A stretch of 64,000 bases of DNA, from NCBI GenBank assembly GCA_947446025.1, contig CANFEY010000004.1, forward strand, positions 62,001 to 126,000. The letters are read 5' to 3'. The notes beneath the pieces are model-generated. The model made no database searches and was not told where the DNA came from. It saw only the letters and a program-made list of their open reading frames with translations. How positions within the stretch are numbered: the stretch's first letter is position 1; each line of letters starts with the position of its first letter. This document shows positions 32,061-44,260 of the stretch, one piece after another. Made by a program: the position numbers and the translations under genes. The stretch comes from Bryobacterales bacterium. Lineage in GTDB: Bacteria; Acidobacteriota; Terriglobia; Bryobacterales; Bryobacteraceae.

Positions 32061-32259
32061 TGTGGGAAAAATGTTTCCGTTTCTGTCACTTTACGAATTA
32101 TGGCTTGTAACTTATTCAAAACAGACCTTTTAAAATTTCTTAACTTTCGCTTCCCCTTAGGATTAACTGTGCTATTCTAGGAGCCCGGTGAAGGACAAGG
32201 GAGCCACTCTCGGCCATGTACGCCAGTATTCCCACAGCGTGTGGAAATTGTGTGGGAAA
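32061..32259. promoter_or_regulatory. Candidate DnaA-box-like cluster upstream of dnaA
   Basis: tgtgggaaa (32061), attcccaca (32228-32236), tgtggaaat (32240), tgtgggaaa (32251). Confidence 0.45.
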
Positions 32260-32294
32260 GCTTCGTCCGCTTGCTCGTAACGAGGAGATCCGTA

Positions 32295-33662
32295 GTGCAA
32301 ATGCAGTCCGATAAGGGCGCGGCGACAGCGCCTTCCACCACCGCTACGGCGTGGGAACAAATCAAGACTCAGCTCGCTGGGCAACTTGCTCCGCAGGAGT
32401 TTGAGAATTGGGTGCAGTCCACCGCCCAGCTGTCCTTTGCGGATGGCACGCTCACGGTGCAAGTCGCAGACCAGGTCAACAAAGAGTTCCTGGAGCAGGA
32501 ATATGGGGGGCAAATCGACATCCTGTCGCGTCGCTTAGGACTCGGCGTGGAGCGAATCGTCTACGTCCCCGGTGCTGCGGCGCGCTCCGAAGCGTTGCCT
32601 TCCTCCGCCCCGCGCTTTGTGGCGGAACCGGCCTTTGCCTCCATCAGCGGTCAGCTCAATCCCAAGTTCCGCTTCGAAAATTTTGTGGTCGGCTCCTGCA
32701 ACCAGTTCGCGCACGCCGCCGCGCAGGCCGTTGCCTCCAGCCCTTCCCGCACCTATAACCCGCTTTTCATCTACGGCGGTGTGGGAATGGGCAAAACCCA
32801 CCTGATGCACGCCATCGGCACAGCCCTGCTGGAGCGTTACCCCAACATCCGCGTCGTCTACACCTCCAGCGAACGCTTCATGAATGAGATGGTCAGTTGT
32901 ATTAAGGCCAATCGCAAGGAATCGTTCCGGCGTCACTATCGCTCCGCTGACGTGTTGCTGATCGACGACATTCAAATCCTCGCCGGCCGCGAAGGTACCC
33001 AGGAAGAGTTCTTCCACACGTTTAACGAACTCTACGAAAGCCAGAAACAAATCATCATCTCCAGCGACTTGCCGCCGAAAAGCATGCCCGGTTTGGTAGA
33101 ACGCCTGCGCTCCCGCTTTGAGTGGGGCCTGATGGTGGACGTTCAACCTCCCGACCTCGAAACCAAGATGGCCATCCTCGATAAAATCGCCGAGCACAAC
33201 CAGGTCCATTTACCCGAAGACGTCCGCATCTTCATCGCCACTAAGACCAAGTCCAACGTGCGCGAACTCGAAGGCGCGCTGGTGAAGTTGATCGCCTACT
33301 CCTCCATGAGTCACTCGCCCATCACGCTGACCATGGCGCAGCAAAACTTGAAGTACCTCACCTGTACCACCGAACGCCGCATCACCATGGAGAGCGTTCT
33401 ACGGGCCGTGGCGGACCACTTCAGCTTGACTCCCGCACAGGTGAAGCAGAAGTCCAACTCCCGCCAAATCACCTACCCGCGGCAGATCGCCATGTATCTT
33501 ATCAAGGATCTCACCCAGGCATCTTTGCCCGAAATCGGCCGCATGTTCGCCGGAAAACACCACACCACGGTGCTCCATTCGGTGCAGAAAATTGAGAAGC
33601 TCCGCACCGAAGACCAAGATCTCAACAGCTTGCTCCACAGCCTAATTGATAGAATCCATTAG
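32295..33662 (+). CDS. dnaA: Chromosomal replication initiator protein DnaA (GTG 32295 or ATG 32301)
   Basis: FVVGSCNQFAHAAA, GGVGMGKTHLMHAIG, LLIDDIQILAGREGTQEEFFHTFN, C-terminal FAGKHHTTVLHSVQKI. Confidence 0.98.
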   Translation: MQMQSDKGAATAPSTTATAWEQIKTQLAGQLAPQEFENWVQSTAQLSFADGTLTVQVADQVNKEFLEQEYGGQIDILSRRLGLGVERIVYVPGAAARSEALPSSAPRFVAEPAFASISGQLNPKFRFENFVVGSCNQFAHAAAQAVASSPSRTYNPLFIYGGVGMGKTHLMHAIGTALLERYPNIRVVYTSSERFMNEMVSCIKANRKESFRRHYRSADVLLIDDIQILAGREGTQEEFFHTFNELYESQKQIIISSDLPPKSMPGLVERLRSRFEWGLMVDVQPPDLETKMAILDKIAEHNQVHLPEDVRIFIATKTKSNVRELEGALVKLIAYSSMSHSPITLTMAQQNLKYLTCTTERRITMESVLRAVADHFSLTPAQVKQKSNSRQITYPRQIAMYLIKDLTQASLPEIGRMFAGKHHTTVLHSVQKIEKLRTEDQDLNSLLHSLIDRIH

Positions 33663-33909
33663 GTTTGCTTTTGTTATCCACAGTAGGGGTTTGAAAAAGG
33701 TTGTTGGAAGCTGTGGGAGAGTCCTGAGGCTGTCCAGTTGTAGTGGAAAGTTGCACCGCCTCTTCCACAACTTTCATAGACTTAACCCCTCGGTGTTGCT
33801 ATAATTTACCAGGAAATCAACGTTTCAACAGTCCCTATGAATTGAAGTTCTATCTGTACTCTTATAATTACTTCAATACAGAAGAACTTCTTCAGGAGCA
33901 AACCTGTCC
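33663..33909. other. Putative oriC segment between dnaA and dnaN
   Basis: Consensus DnaA box TTATCCACA at 33674-33682, further ttccaca-like 9-mers, AT-rich stretch ~33790-33890. Confidence 0.6.
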
Positions 33910-35022
33910 ATGGAATTTACCGTTAGCAGGGCCGACCTGGTTCGCGAACTGAACCTGTCACAAGGCGTGGTCGAGAAAAAGACCACCATTCCGATCCTCT
34001 CGAACATTCTGGTCGAAGCCGACCGGGATCGCATCGTGCTGACCGCGACGGATCTTGAATTGGGCATCCGTGTCTCTTGTCCGGCACGTGTGAAGAAAGC
34101 CGGAGCTGGAACCATTCCAGCGCGCCGCTTGCTGGATTATGTCCGCCTGCTGCCCGAATCAGATGTGCAGGTGAAGACGCTCGACAATCATTGGGCCAGT
34201 ATTGTTTCGGGCCGCTCACGTACCCGCATTGCTGGCATGTCGCGTGAGAGCTTCCCCGAACTCCCCGTCATGCCTCCGGTGTTGGCGGAGATGCCGATTG
34301 GTGTCTTGGGTGGAATGATTAGTAAGACGATTTTTTCCATCTCCACCGAAGAGTCCCGCTTCACACTGAACGGCGCATTGATGGTTCTGAGAAAAGGCGG
34401 CATCGTGATGGTTGCCACCGACGGACATCGTTTAGCGATGGTCGAGAGCACCGAAGAACTCCCGGGCGTCACGGGAGCGTATCGGGCGCTGCTGCCGCGC
34501 AAGGCCATGATGGAACTGCAAAAGCTCGCGGGCGACTCCGACCCCGCCGCGGTGGTGCGTTTCTCCGGCGACGAGAATCATCTCTTCTTCGAACTCGGTG
34601 AACGCCTGCTGCTGAGCCGCAAACTCACCGGCAACTTCCCTGATTACGAACGTGTGTTGCCGAAAGAGCAGCCGCATTCGGTCACCATCAACAAAGACGA
34701 GTTCCGCGGCTCCATCGAACGCGTAGCCCAATTCTCTGACGAACGTTCCCGCGCCATCCGCGTACACGTTGGTCCTGGTGAGATGAAGATTCACTCCTCC
34801 GTCTCCGACACCGGCGATAGCGAAGAAAGCATCCCGGTCACCTACGACGGCCCCCCCGTCGAAATCGGTTTCAACGCCCAATATCTCCTCGACTTCTTCC
34901 GCGCCGTCGGAACCGACGAGGTCCGCTTCCTGTTCAAGGACGCGCACAGCGCCGGCGAACTCCGCGCCGGCGGTGAGGGAGCCGACCAATACCGATACGT
35001 GATCATGCCGATGCGGATTTGA
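33910..35022 (+). CDS. dnaN: DNA polymerase III beta subunit
   Basis: MEFTVSRADLVRELNLSQGVVEKKTTIPILSNIL...YVIMPMRI. Confidence 0.97.
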   Translation: MEFTVSRADLVRELNLSQGVVEKKTTIPILSNILVEADRDRIVLTATDLELGIRVSCPARVKKAGAGTIPARRLLDYVRLLPESDVQVKTLDNHWASIVSGRSRTRIAGMSRESFPELPVMPPVLAEMPIGVLGGMISKTIFSISTEESRFTLNGALMVLRKGGIVMVATDGHRLAMVESTEELPGVTGAYRALLPRKAMMELQKLAGDSDPAAVVRFSGDENHLFFELGERLLLSRKLTGNFPDYERVLPKEQPHSVTINKDEFRGSIERVAQFSDERSRAIRVHVGPGEMKIHSSVSDTGDSEESIPVTYDGPPVEIGFNAQYLLDFFRAVGTDEVRFLFKDAHSAGELRAGGEGADQYRYVIMPMRI

Positions 35023-35030
35023 TGAGGAGC

Positions 35031-35123
35031 GTCTGTCGGCTCCCTTACGGTCGCCGTTCATTGCTGGGTGCCCACCTCAGCCCCCCTCAGCAATGAACAG
35101 CGACCGTAAGGGAGCCGACAGAC
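35031..35123. repeat. Palindrome family 1, full inverted repeat (copy B)
   Basis: gtctgtcggctcccttacggtcgccgttcattgctg ... cagcaatgaacagcgaccgtaagggagccgacagac. Confidence 0.9.
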
Positions 35124-35128
35124 AGTAG

Positions 35129-37558
<2,430 letters not shown>

Positions 37559-37563
37559 GTCTG

Positions 37564-37911
37564 CTACTGGCCGCCCGCTGTTCGGCGGAGGCCTGCTTCG
37601 CAGACCCAACCCGCCTTGCGTTTGTTCGGTCCTGATGTGAGGCGGATCTTCACAAAGCCGGAGCCGGTCCCGCAACTCACACCGCTGTGCTGAAGTATTT
37701 TGCCATTGGAGTCCGGCGCGTTGATTTGCGGGAACCTGGCGAGATCCGGCGCAGAAGAATACGCCACACCCTGGCCTGAGCGGACCTGTCGATGAAAGTC
37801 GTCTACCTTCATCAACTGCACAAGTTTTGGGGAATCGACATAGAGGACTGTAGAGTTCCGTGTCCTCACGAGACTGCACAGGCACTCTCCTGACCAAGCG
37901 GCGGACACATT
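37564..37911 (-). CDS. Small hypothetical protein (start uncertain)
   Basis: TRNSTVLYVDSPKLVQLMKVDDFHRQVRSGQGVAYSSAPDLARFPQINAPDSNGKILQHSGVSCGTGSGFVKIRL looks protein-like. Confidence 0.4.
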   Translation of the reverse strand, partial: NVSAAWSGECLCSLVRTRNSTVLYVDSPKLVQLMKVDDFHRQVRSGQGVAYSSAPDLARFPQINAPDSNGKILQHSGVSCGTGSGFVKIRLTSGPNKRKAGWVCEAGLRRTAGGQ

Positions 37912-38935
37912 GAGGCTAGCGGAGTACCTGCGTGCGGCGCGCGGGCAGCAATTGCTTACACCGCAGCAAACGAAGCGAGTGCGGGCGGATCTTCTCGCGT
38001 GGACCGATACGCGTCTACGGCAAGGGCGCAGCGTTGAGCAATTGAATGATGAGCTGGCGGCGAACGTGCTGTTTCCCGACGACGACATCTATCGGTCCTA
38101 TGCAGGATATCTGGAGCGAATTGCGGAAGAGGCAATACCCTCAGCGCCGGACTTGATGCGCATCAACCTCGCGGTCGGCATGACCTGCGCTTTCGACCAG
38201 ACTTCCGTGATCTACCGGAAGGATCGAGCGGAGAGAATCGGCTGGATCAACGAAGTGGATTCCAATGGCTCGGTTGCGTGGGGTGTTGCGCCGATTGTGG
38301 CGGGGCAGCCGGATGCTTCTGGGAAGCGGATTCTTGCGGCCGGGCTGATGCATCGCTGGTGTACAAGTGCGTGGGGCAGCATCGAGCTCCGAATCTGGGA
38401 GATGGATAACAAACAATTGCGTCCTCTCCTGATACGCGGACTGGGTGCGCGGCGCGACGGAGAGATGACCGCGACGATTGAGGGTCAAGTTGTGACATTT
38501 CGCTACTCTACCTCCGCACCCGACGTAACGCTCCTGGTTCGGCCCGCGATTCATCGGTACCGGATTGAAGGAAATCGCGTGACGCGTGTTCCCCCGTTTG
38601 CTGAGACGATCATCGGGTTCGTCGACGAATGGATCGACTTAGAAGGTGATCTACTCCGGCAGACGAGCAGTCGTGAAGCGCTTCAGGCGCATGCGGACGC
38701 CATGAAGTGGAGAAGGAATGGGTCGGGAGAGCTGTTTCAAAGCAGCCGATGTATGGGGACTCCGGCGCTTTGGCAGGTAGGGTTCAAGGCTTTCGACGGG
38801 CCGGAGGTGCGCTACTTCCTCATCAACGAGAACGGACCGGCCAACCTCCAAATGGCCGGGTTCACGACGCAACCTGTGCGCGAATGCCCAGTTGTTGGTG
38901 TCCCCGAGTTGACCGGTCCGCTACAATTTCACTAG
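37910..38935 (+). CDS. Hypothetical protein
   Basis: Long ORF with coherent composition; no family recognised. Confidence 0.55.
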   Translation: MRLAEYLRAARGQQLLTPQQTKRVRADLLAWTDTRLRQGRSVEQLNDELAANVLFPDDDIYRSYAGYLERIAEEAIPSAPDLMRINLAVGMTCAFDQTSVIYRKDRAERIGWINEVDSNGSVAWGVAPIVAGQPDASGKRILAAGLMHRWCTSAWGSIELRIWEMDNKQLRPLLIRGLGARRDGEMTATIEGQVVTFRYSTSAPDVTLLVRPAIHRYRIEGNRVTRVPPFAETIIGFVDEWIDLEGDLLRQTSSREALQAHADAMKWRRNGSGELFQSSRCMGTPALWQVGFKAFDGPEVRYFLINENGPANLQMAGFTTQPVRECPVVGVPELTGPLQFH

Positions 38936-40221
38936 TGCCTGCCGTCGCATTTTCGCGTGTTTCTAAGTCGTACTCCATCTATGCCGCGCCGCGGGATCGA
39001 TTGATGGAGCTGGCTACGTTCAACTCCCGCAAGTTTCATACGGACTTTTGGGCGTTGCGGGATGTCAGCTTTGAAGTCGAACGGGGCGAGACCTTTTGCG
39101 TCGTCGGCGAGAACGGGTGCGGGAAGAGCACCGTGCTCCAGATGTGCGCGGGGATTTTGGCGCCGTCCAGCGGGCACATCGCGACGCATGGGCGGATTGC
39201 GGCGTTGCTGGAGCTGGGGTCGGGGTTCAATCCTGAGTTCTCTGGGCGCGACAATGTGTATCTCAACGGAGCCATTCTTGGGTTTTCTGAGAAGGAGATG
39301 GACCGGCGCTATGCGGACATCGAAGCCTTCGCCGAGATTGGGGATTTCATCAATCAGCCGGTGAAAACGTACTCGAGCGGCATGTCCGTGCGGCTGGCCT
39401 TTGCAGTGGCGATTCACGTGGACCCGGAGATTCTGCTGGTGGATGAGGCGTTAGCGGTGGGCGATGTGTACTTCCGGCAGCGCTGCATGCGGAAGGTTCA
39501 TGAACTGAAGCAGCGTGGCATCACGATCCTCTTCGTCTCGCACGCTACGGGGGATGTGAAGGCGCTCGGGGACCGCGCGATGTGGCTGGAAAGGGGCTCG
39601 ATCCGCGCCATCGGCAAGACGGACCACGTAGTGAATCAGTACCTCGCGGCGATGTCGGCGAAGGACAGGGCGTATCAGGGTCAGGAGATCGTCATCGACC
39701 GCGAGCGCGTGCAACCGGAGGAAATCGTCTACGGCATCCCGAACATCGATCATCGCTTCGGTGACGGGAAGGCGGAGATCCTGGGTATCGCGGTGGTGAG
39801 GCCGGACGGCTCGCGCGCGGCCACGTTGGAGCCCGGCGGCACTGCCATTGTGCGCATCAGCGTCAAGGCGAAGGCGAATGTGGATTCGCCCATTGTCGGC
39901 TTCATGTTCCGCAATCACCTGGGCGTCGATTTCGCGGGGACGAATACCACGCGGGAGCGGGCCGATCTCCCTCCCATGATGATCGGCGACATCTGCACGG
40001 TCGATTTCTATCTCGACCTGCCGCAGCTCTACGCATCGACCTTCTCTTTTTCGCCGGCCGTTGCGAACGGCACGCTGGAGCATTACTCGACTTGTGATTG
40101 GATCGACAACGCCGTCGTGCTCCACATGGATAAGTCGGAAGATCCGATTTATGGCCAGCTCCATTTGCCTTGCCGGGTTGCCGTGAATCAGAAGATCGGC
40201 GAAGGAGCGTTGGCCCAGTGA
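38935..40221 (+). CDS. Polysaccharide ABC transporter ATPase (Wzt-like) with C-terminal Wzt_C-type domain
   Basis: GTG 38935: ALRDVSFEVERGETFCVVGENGCGKST, LELGSGFNPEFSGRDNVYLNGAILGFS, YSSGMSVRLAFAVA. Confidence 0.9.
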   Translation: MPAVAFSRVSKSYSIYAAPRDRLMELATFNSRKFHTDFWALRDVSFEVERGETFCVVGENGCGKSTVLQMCAGILAPSSGHIATHGRIAALLELGSGFNPEFSGRDNVYLNGAILGFSEKEMDRRYADIEAFAEIGDFINQPVKTYSSGMSVRLAFAVAIHVDPEILLVDEALAVGDVYFRQRCMRKVHELKQRGITILFVSHATGDVKALGDRAMWLERGSIRAIGKTDHVVNQYLAAMSAKDRAYQGQEIVIDRERVQPEEIVYGIPNIDHRFGDGKAEILGIAVVRPDGSRAATLEPGGTAIVRISVKAKANVDSPIVGFMFRNHLGVDFAGTNTTRERADLPPMMIGDICTVDFYLDLPQLYASTFSFSPAVANGTLEHYSTCDWIDNAVVLHMDKSEDPIYGQLHLPCRVAVNQKIGEGALAQ

Positions 40222-41420
40222 GCGAATTCACAGGTGAGCGCGTTATCCCGGGCCAAGTGGAAGACGACCTGTGGGCGGAGCATTTGGCCCGCTACGCATT
40301 CGCATCGCGACTGGCTGCCGGCAAGCGCGTGCTCGACCTGGGCTGCGGCACAGGCTACGGCACCGCTGAGCTGGCGAAGCATGCCACCGAGGCTGTCGGC
40401 GTGGACATTGCGGTGGAAGCGATCGATTACGCCACCGCGCACTACCCCGCCGCACGGTTCGTGACCGTACCGGCCACGGAGTTGCCCTTCGCGGAAGCTG
40501 CGTTCGATCTGGTGACCAGCTTTGAGCTGATTGAGCATCTCTCTGATTACCGCCCCTTGCTTGCGCAGGCCAAGCGAGTGCTGCATCCCGCGGGATTGTT
40601 TGTTGTCTCGACGCCCAACAAGCTTTACTACGCCGAGGCGCGTGGCGCGTCCGGGCCGAACCCTTTCCACGAGCACGAGTTTGAATACGCCGAGTTTGCC
40701 GCCGCTCTGCGCGCGTTTTTCCCGTACGTGAAACTCGTGTTGCAGGATCGCCTGGAAGCCTTCGCGTTCTACGACGCGAGCGCCGATGGCGAATGCCGCA
40801 TTGAACGCGTGTCCGGCGATCCCGCGGCCGCGAATTTCTTCGTTGCGATCTGCTCGCAGTATCCGTTGCCGGAGCTGCCACCGTTCGTCTACGTTCCCGC
40901 CGCAGCCAACTTGCTGCGGGAGCGGGAGACGCACATTCGCAAGCTGGAAGCCGAGTTGGGGAAGGTCCGGCGCTGGCTGGATGAAACGACTTTTTCTCGG
41001 GATGAACTGCTGGCGCGTCACATCGAACTCGAACGGCAGGCTGACGACAAAGCGCTGTGGGCGAAACAGCTGGAGGAGTTGTTGCACGCAGCACAGGCTC
41101 GCATCGTTGAGCTGCAGGATCAGAATGCGACGCAGCAGGCTGAAGCCACGGTGATCATCGAAGGGCTGCATGCGGAGAACCACAAGAATATTGAGTGGGC
41201 TCAGGAGACGGGGCGCAAGCTGGAGGCGAAGGCGAGGGAATTGGCGGCCACGGTGAAGCTGCTGGACCAAGCCGAGGCTACCGTGGTGGAACGCACCGAG
41301 TGGGCGCAGCGCCTGAACGCGGAGCTCTCAGCTGAGCGCGCGCGCATCGACGCTGTGCGGCAGTCGCGGTGGATGAAGCTGGGGAAAGCCGCCGGATTGG
41401 GGCCGAAGCTGGATTCATGA
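40218..41420 (+). CDS. Class I SAM-dependent methyltransferase with C-terminal coiled coil
   Basis: GKRVLDLGCGTGYGTAELA, LTSFELIEHL-like region, glutamine/glutamate-rich coiled coil. Confidence 0.85.
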   Translation: MSEFTGERVIPGQVEDDLWAEHLARYAFASRLAAGKRVLDLGCGTGYGTAELAKHATEAVGVDIAVEAIDYATAHYPAARFVTVPATELPFAEAAFDLVTSFELIEHLSDYRPLLAQAKRVLHPAGLFVVSTPNKLYYAEARGASGPNPFHEHEFEYAEFAAALRAFFPYVKLVLQDRLEAFAFYDASADGECRIERVSGDPAAANFFVAICSQYPLPELPPFVYVPAAANLLRERETHIRKLEAELGKVRRWLDETTFSRDELLARHIELERQADDKALWAKQLEELLHAAQARIVELQDQNATQQAEATVIIEGLHAENHKNIEWAQETGRKLEAKARELAATVKLLDQAEATVVERTEWAQRLNAELSAERARIDAVRQSRWMKLGKAAGLGPKLDS

Positions 41421-43774
41421 GGCGGCTTCTCTCCGAGGCGTGGCGGCTGGTGCGAGGCCTGCCACTGGTGGTGCTCGCGTTCGTGATGTTCGCAGGCTCG
41501 GCGCTGGTGTTGGCGGTGGCGGACCTGGTCCGCATGCTAGCCCAGGGCGCCTCAACACTGAACGGCGACCGTAAGGAAGCCGACAGACCGAACACAACGT
41601 CTGCGAGCGTCGTAATCCCCACCTGGAATGGCCGGGATCTGCTCGAGAAGTATTTGCCTTCCGTTGTCACCGCCATGTCCGGCAACCCCGACAACGAGAT
41701 CATCGTAGTAGACAACGGATCCGAGGACGGCAGCGCGGCTTTTCTGCGCGAGCATTTCCCGCAAGTCCGCCTGCTAGCGCTCGACCAAAACCTGGGTTTC
41801 GGCGCCGGCTCCAACGCGGGCTTCCGCGCCGCCAAAAACGACATCGTCGTGCTGCTGAACAGCGACATGCGCGTCGAGCCGGACTTCCTCCAACCGTTGC
41901 TCGACGGTTTTCAAGACGCCGACACCTTCGCCGTCTCCTGCCAAATCTTCCTCTCCGACCCGGCCAAGAAGCGCGAGGAGACCGGCCTCACCGAAGGTTG
42001 GTGGCAACAAGGCAGCCTGCGCGTCGGCCATCGAATCGAGCCTGAGATCAGTGACCTCTTCCCCTGCTTCTACCCCGGCGGCGGCTCCAGCGCCTACGAC
42101 CGACGCAAATTCCTCGAACTCGGCGGCTTCGACCCGCTCTACCATCCGTTCTACCTGGAAGACGGCGACCTCGGGTATATGGCGTGGAAGCGCGGCTGGA
42201 AGACGTTCTATCAGCCGGCGAGCGTGGTGTACCACGAACATCGCGGGACCATCGGGAAGAAGTTCTCGCGTGAGTACATCGACGCGGCGTTGCGCAAGAA
42301 CTTTGTGTTGTTCGCGTGGAAGAACATTCATAGCTGGCGGATGTTGGGTGAGCATTTCTTCTTCACCTGGGCTGGCGCGAAGATTTACTGGCTAGCGGGC
42401 GGGGGGAACATCGACCGTCCGAATTTCGCGGGCATCGTGCGCGCGGCACGACAATTGCCGCAAGCGCTGGCAGCCCGGAGGCGCGCGCAGTCGCTCGCTG
42501 CGATTCCCGACCGCGAGGCGTTCCGGCGGCCGCTGGGCGGGCACTTCCGCGACACATTTGAAAAACTTCCTGCTCGGCCGGAGAAGCTGAGCGTGCTGTT
42601 CGTATCGCCCTATCCGATCTGCCCGCCCATCCACGGGGGCGGTGTGTTCATGTATCAGACGGTGCGTGAGCTGGCGAAGTTGGTGGATCTGCACTTGATC
42701 GTGCTGCTGGATCATGAGCGGGAGCGCGCGCCGCATGCCGAGCTGGACCCGATTTGCGCGTCAACGAACTACATCGCGCGCTTGGTGGGGCGGCAGAAAG
42801 CGTTGGGGTCGACCGAGCCGCACGCGCCGCGCGAGTTCCGCAATCGCGACTTGGCGTGGCTGATTCATCGGACCATCTATACGAAGAAGGTGGACGTGCT
42901 GCAGTTGGAGTACACGGTGTTGGGTCAGTACGCGGGTGAATTCCGCCGCAGTCCGAGCATGCTGTTTGAGCACGACGTGTACTTCCAGTCCATCGCGCGG
43001 CGGCTGCCTTACATGAACGGACTGGTGGAACGCGTGGAGGCCCGGTGGGAATATCTGCGGGCGCTGCGGTATGAGTTGAAGTTGCTGCCGCGCATGGATC
43101 GGGTGCAAGTCTGCACGCGGGATAACGCGGAGTATCTGGAATCCTTTCTGCCGGGGCTGAAGGGCAAGATTGATGACGGGTTCCGCGCGGGGATTGATAC
43201 GGCTCAGTATGCGTTCAAACCGGCGGGGCGTGAGCCGTTTACGCTGTTGTTCCTGGGCAGCTTTCGGCACTTGCCGAACGTGGAAGCGTTGCAGTGGTTT
43301 CTGAAGTACGTGTTTCCGAAGATCCGGGCCGCGGAGCCGCGCGCGAAGTTGGTGATTGTGGGGTCCGATCCGCCGCCGCGGCATTCGTTGCTGGATGCGG
43401 AGGCGATTGAGATGATCGGCTTCGTGGAGGATGTGCGGGAGCCGCTGGCGCGGTATGCGGTGTTCGTATGCCCGATTTTAGCGGGGTCGGGAATCCGGGT
43501 GAAGTTGCTGGAGGCGTTCGCCGCGGGGATTCCGGTGGTGTCTACTCGGGTGGGGGCCGAGGGATTGACGGACAAGGATGGCGCGGTGTGCGCGTTGGCG
43601 GATGATGCCACGGGTTTTGCGGCGCATGCGGTGCGGTTGTTGCAAGACTCGGCTGAAGCGGAGGCGTTAGCGCGTCGCGCTCGGGCAGATGTGATGGCGA
43701 AGCGCGACATGCGCGTCATCACCGGGAAGTTGGCTGAGTGCTATCGGGTCGAGGTAGCGCGCATGCGGGGTTAG
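41417..43774 (+). CDS. Two-domain glycosyltransferase (GT2 then GT4)
   Basis: SVVIPTWNGRDLLEKYLPSV...NSDMRVEPDFL; later KLSVLFVSPYPICPPIHGGGVFMYQ...GSGIRVKLLEAFAAGIPVVSTRVGAEGL. Confidence 0.88.
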   Translation: MRRLLSEAWRLVRGLPLVVLAFVMFAGSALVLAVADLVRMLAQGASTLNGDRKEADRPNTTSASVVIPTWNGRDLLEKYLPSVVTAMSGNPDNEIIVVDNGSEDGSAAFLREHFPQVRLLALDQNLGFGAGSNAGFRAAKNDIVVLLNSDMRVEPDFLQPLLDGFQDADTFAVSCQIFLSDPAKKREETGLTEGWWQQGSLRVGHRIEPEISDLFPCFYPGGGSSAYDRRKFLELGGFDPLYHPFYLEDGDLGYMAWKRGWKTFYQPASVVYHEHRGTIGKKFSREYIDAALRKNFVLFAWKNIHSWRMLGEHFFFTWAGAKIYWLAGGGNIDRPNFAGIVRAARQLPQALAARRRAQSLAAIPDREAFRRPLGGHFRDTFEKLPARPEKLSVLFVSPYPICPPIHGGGVFMYQTVRELAKLVDLHLIVLLDHERERAPHAELDPICASTNYIARLVGRQKALGSTEPHAPREFRNRDLAWLIHRTIYTKKVDVLQLEYTVLGQYAGEFRRSPSMLFEHDVYFQSIARRLPYMNGLVERVEARWEYLRALRYELKLLPRMDRVQVCTRDNAEYLESFLPGLKGKIDDGFRAGIDTAQYAFKPAGREPFTLLFLGSFRHLPNVEALQWFLKYVFPKIRAAEPRAKLVIVGSDPPPRHSLLDAEAIEMIGFVEDVREPLARYAVFVCPILAGSGIRVKLLEAFAAGIPVVSTRVGAEGLTDKDGAVCALADDATGFAAHAVRLLQDSAEAEALARRARADVMAKRDMRVITGKLAECYRVEVARMRG
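41553..41588. repeat. Palindrome family 1, single arm inside a CDS (copy C)
   Basis: caacactgaacggcgaccgtaaggaagccgacagac, translated STLNGDRKEADR in the 41417..43774 gene. Confidence 0.8.
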
Positions 43775-44229
43775 TTCTTGCGATCCTTGGCAAGTTTGTC
43801 GACGATGCGTTTGGCGGCGGAGTTGAGGTCGGGGATTTGGGAGCTCTTGGGTTGTTCGAGTGTGCTCCACAGGACGTCGCCGGATTTTCGGTCCACCAGG
43901 AAGACTGTGCCGCGGGCGCGGGCCAGAGGGCGCATGTTGGGTCTGGCGAAGACGACTTCACCGGCTTTGCCAGTCTGGGCGGCGGCGGGTTTGTTTTCGA
44001 GTTCAGCAAGCGTGGTTTGCAGATCTTCGCCGATGCGGTCGGTGAAGACGACGTCGGCTTTGCTGGAATCGGTGACCACTTGAAGCACGGCGCCCTGCGT
44101 TAGGTGAAGCGCGACGTATTGTTCCAAGCCGCCGGGCATGGGCGTGAGGAACACGTTCTTGGCTCCGGCGAGAGGCGTTTGGGCCACCGCGGCGGCGGAG
44201 AAAATCAGGGCGAACAAGAAGTGTCTCAT
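43771..44229 (-). CDS. Secreted hypothetical protein
   Basis: Signal peptide MRHFLFALIFSAAAVAQ; SSKADVVFTDRIGEDLQTTL; overlaps the convergent GT gene end. Confidence 0.65.
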   Translation of the reverse strand: MRHFLFALIFSAAAVAQTPLAGAKNVFLTPMPGGLEQYVALHLTQGAVLQVVTDSSKADVVFTDRIGEDLQTTLAELENKPAAAQTGKAGEVVFARPNMRPLARARGTVFLVDRKSGDVLWSTLEQPKSSQIPDLNSAAKRIVDKLAKDRKN

Positions 44230-44260
44230 GCCTTCATCATATTATGGTGAAACGGTCCGA

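Noticed and set aside
40188-41270. 360-aa minus ORF opposite the methyltransferase
   Set aside because: Shadow ORF; the sense frame carries the SAM motif.
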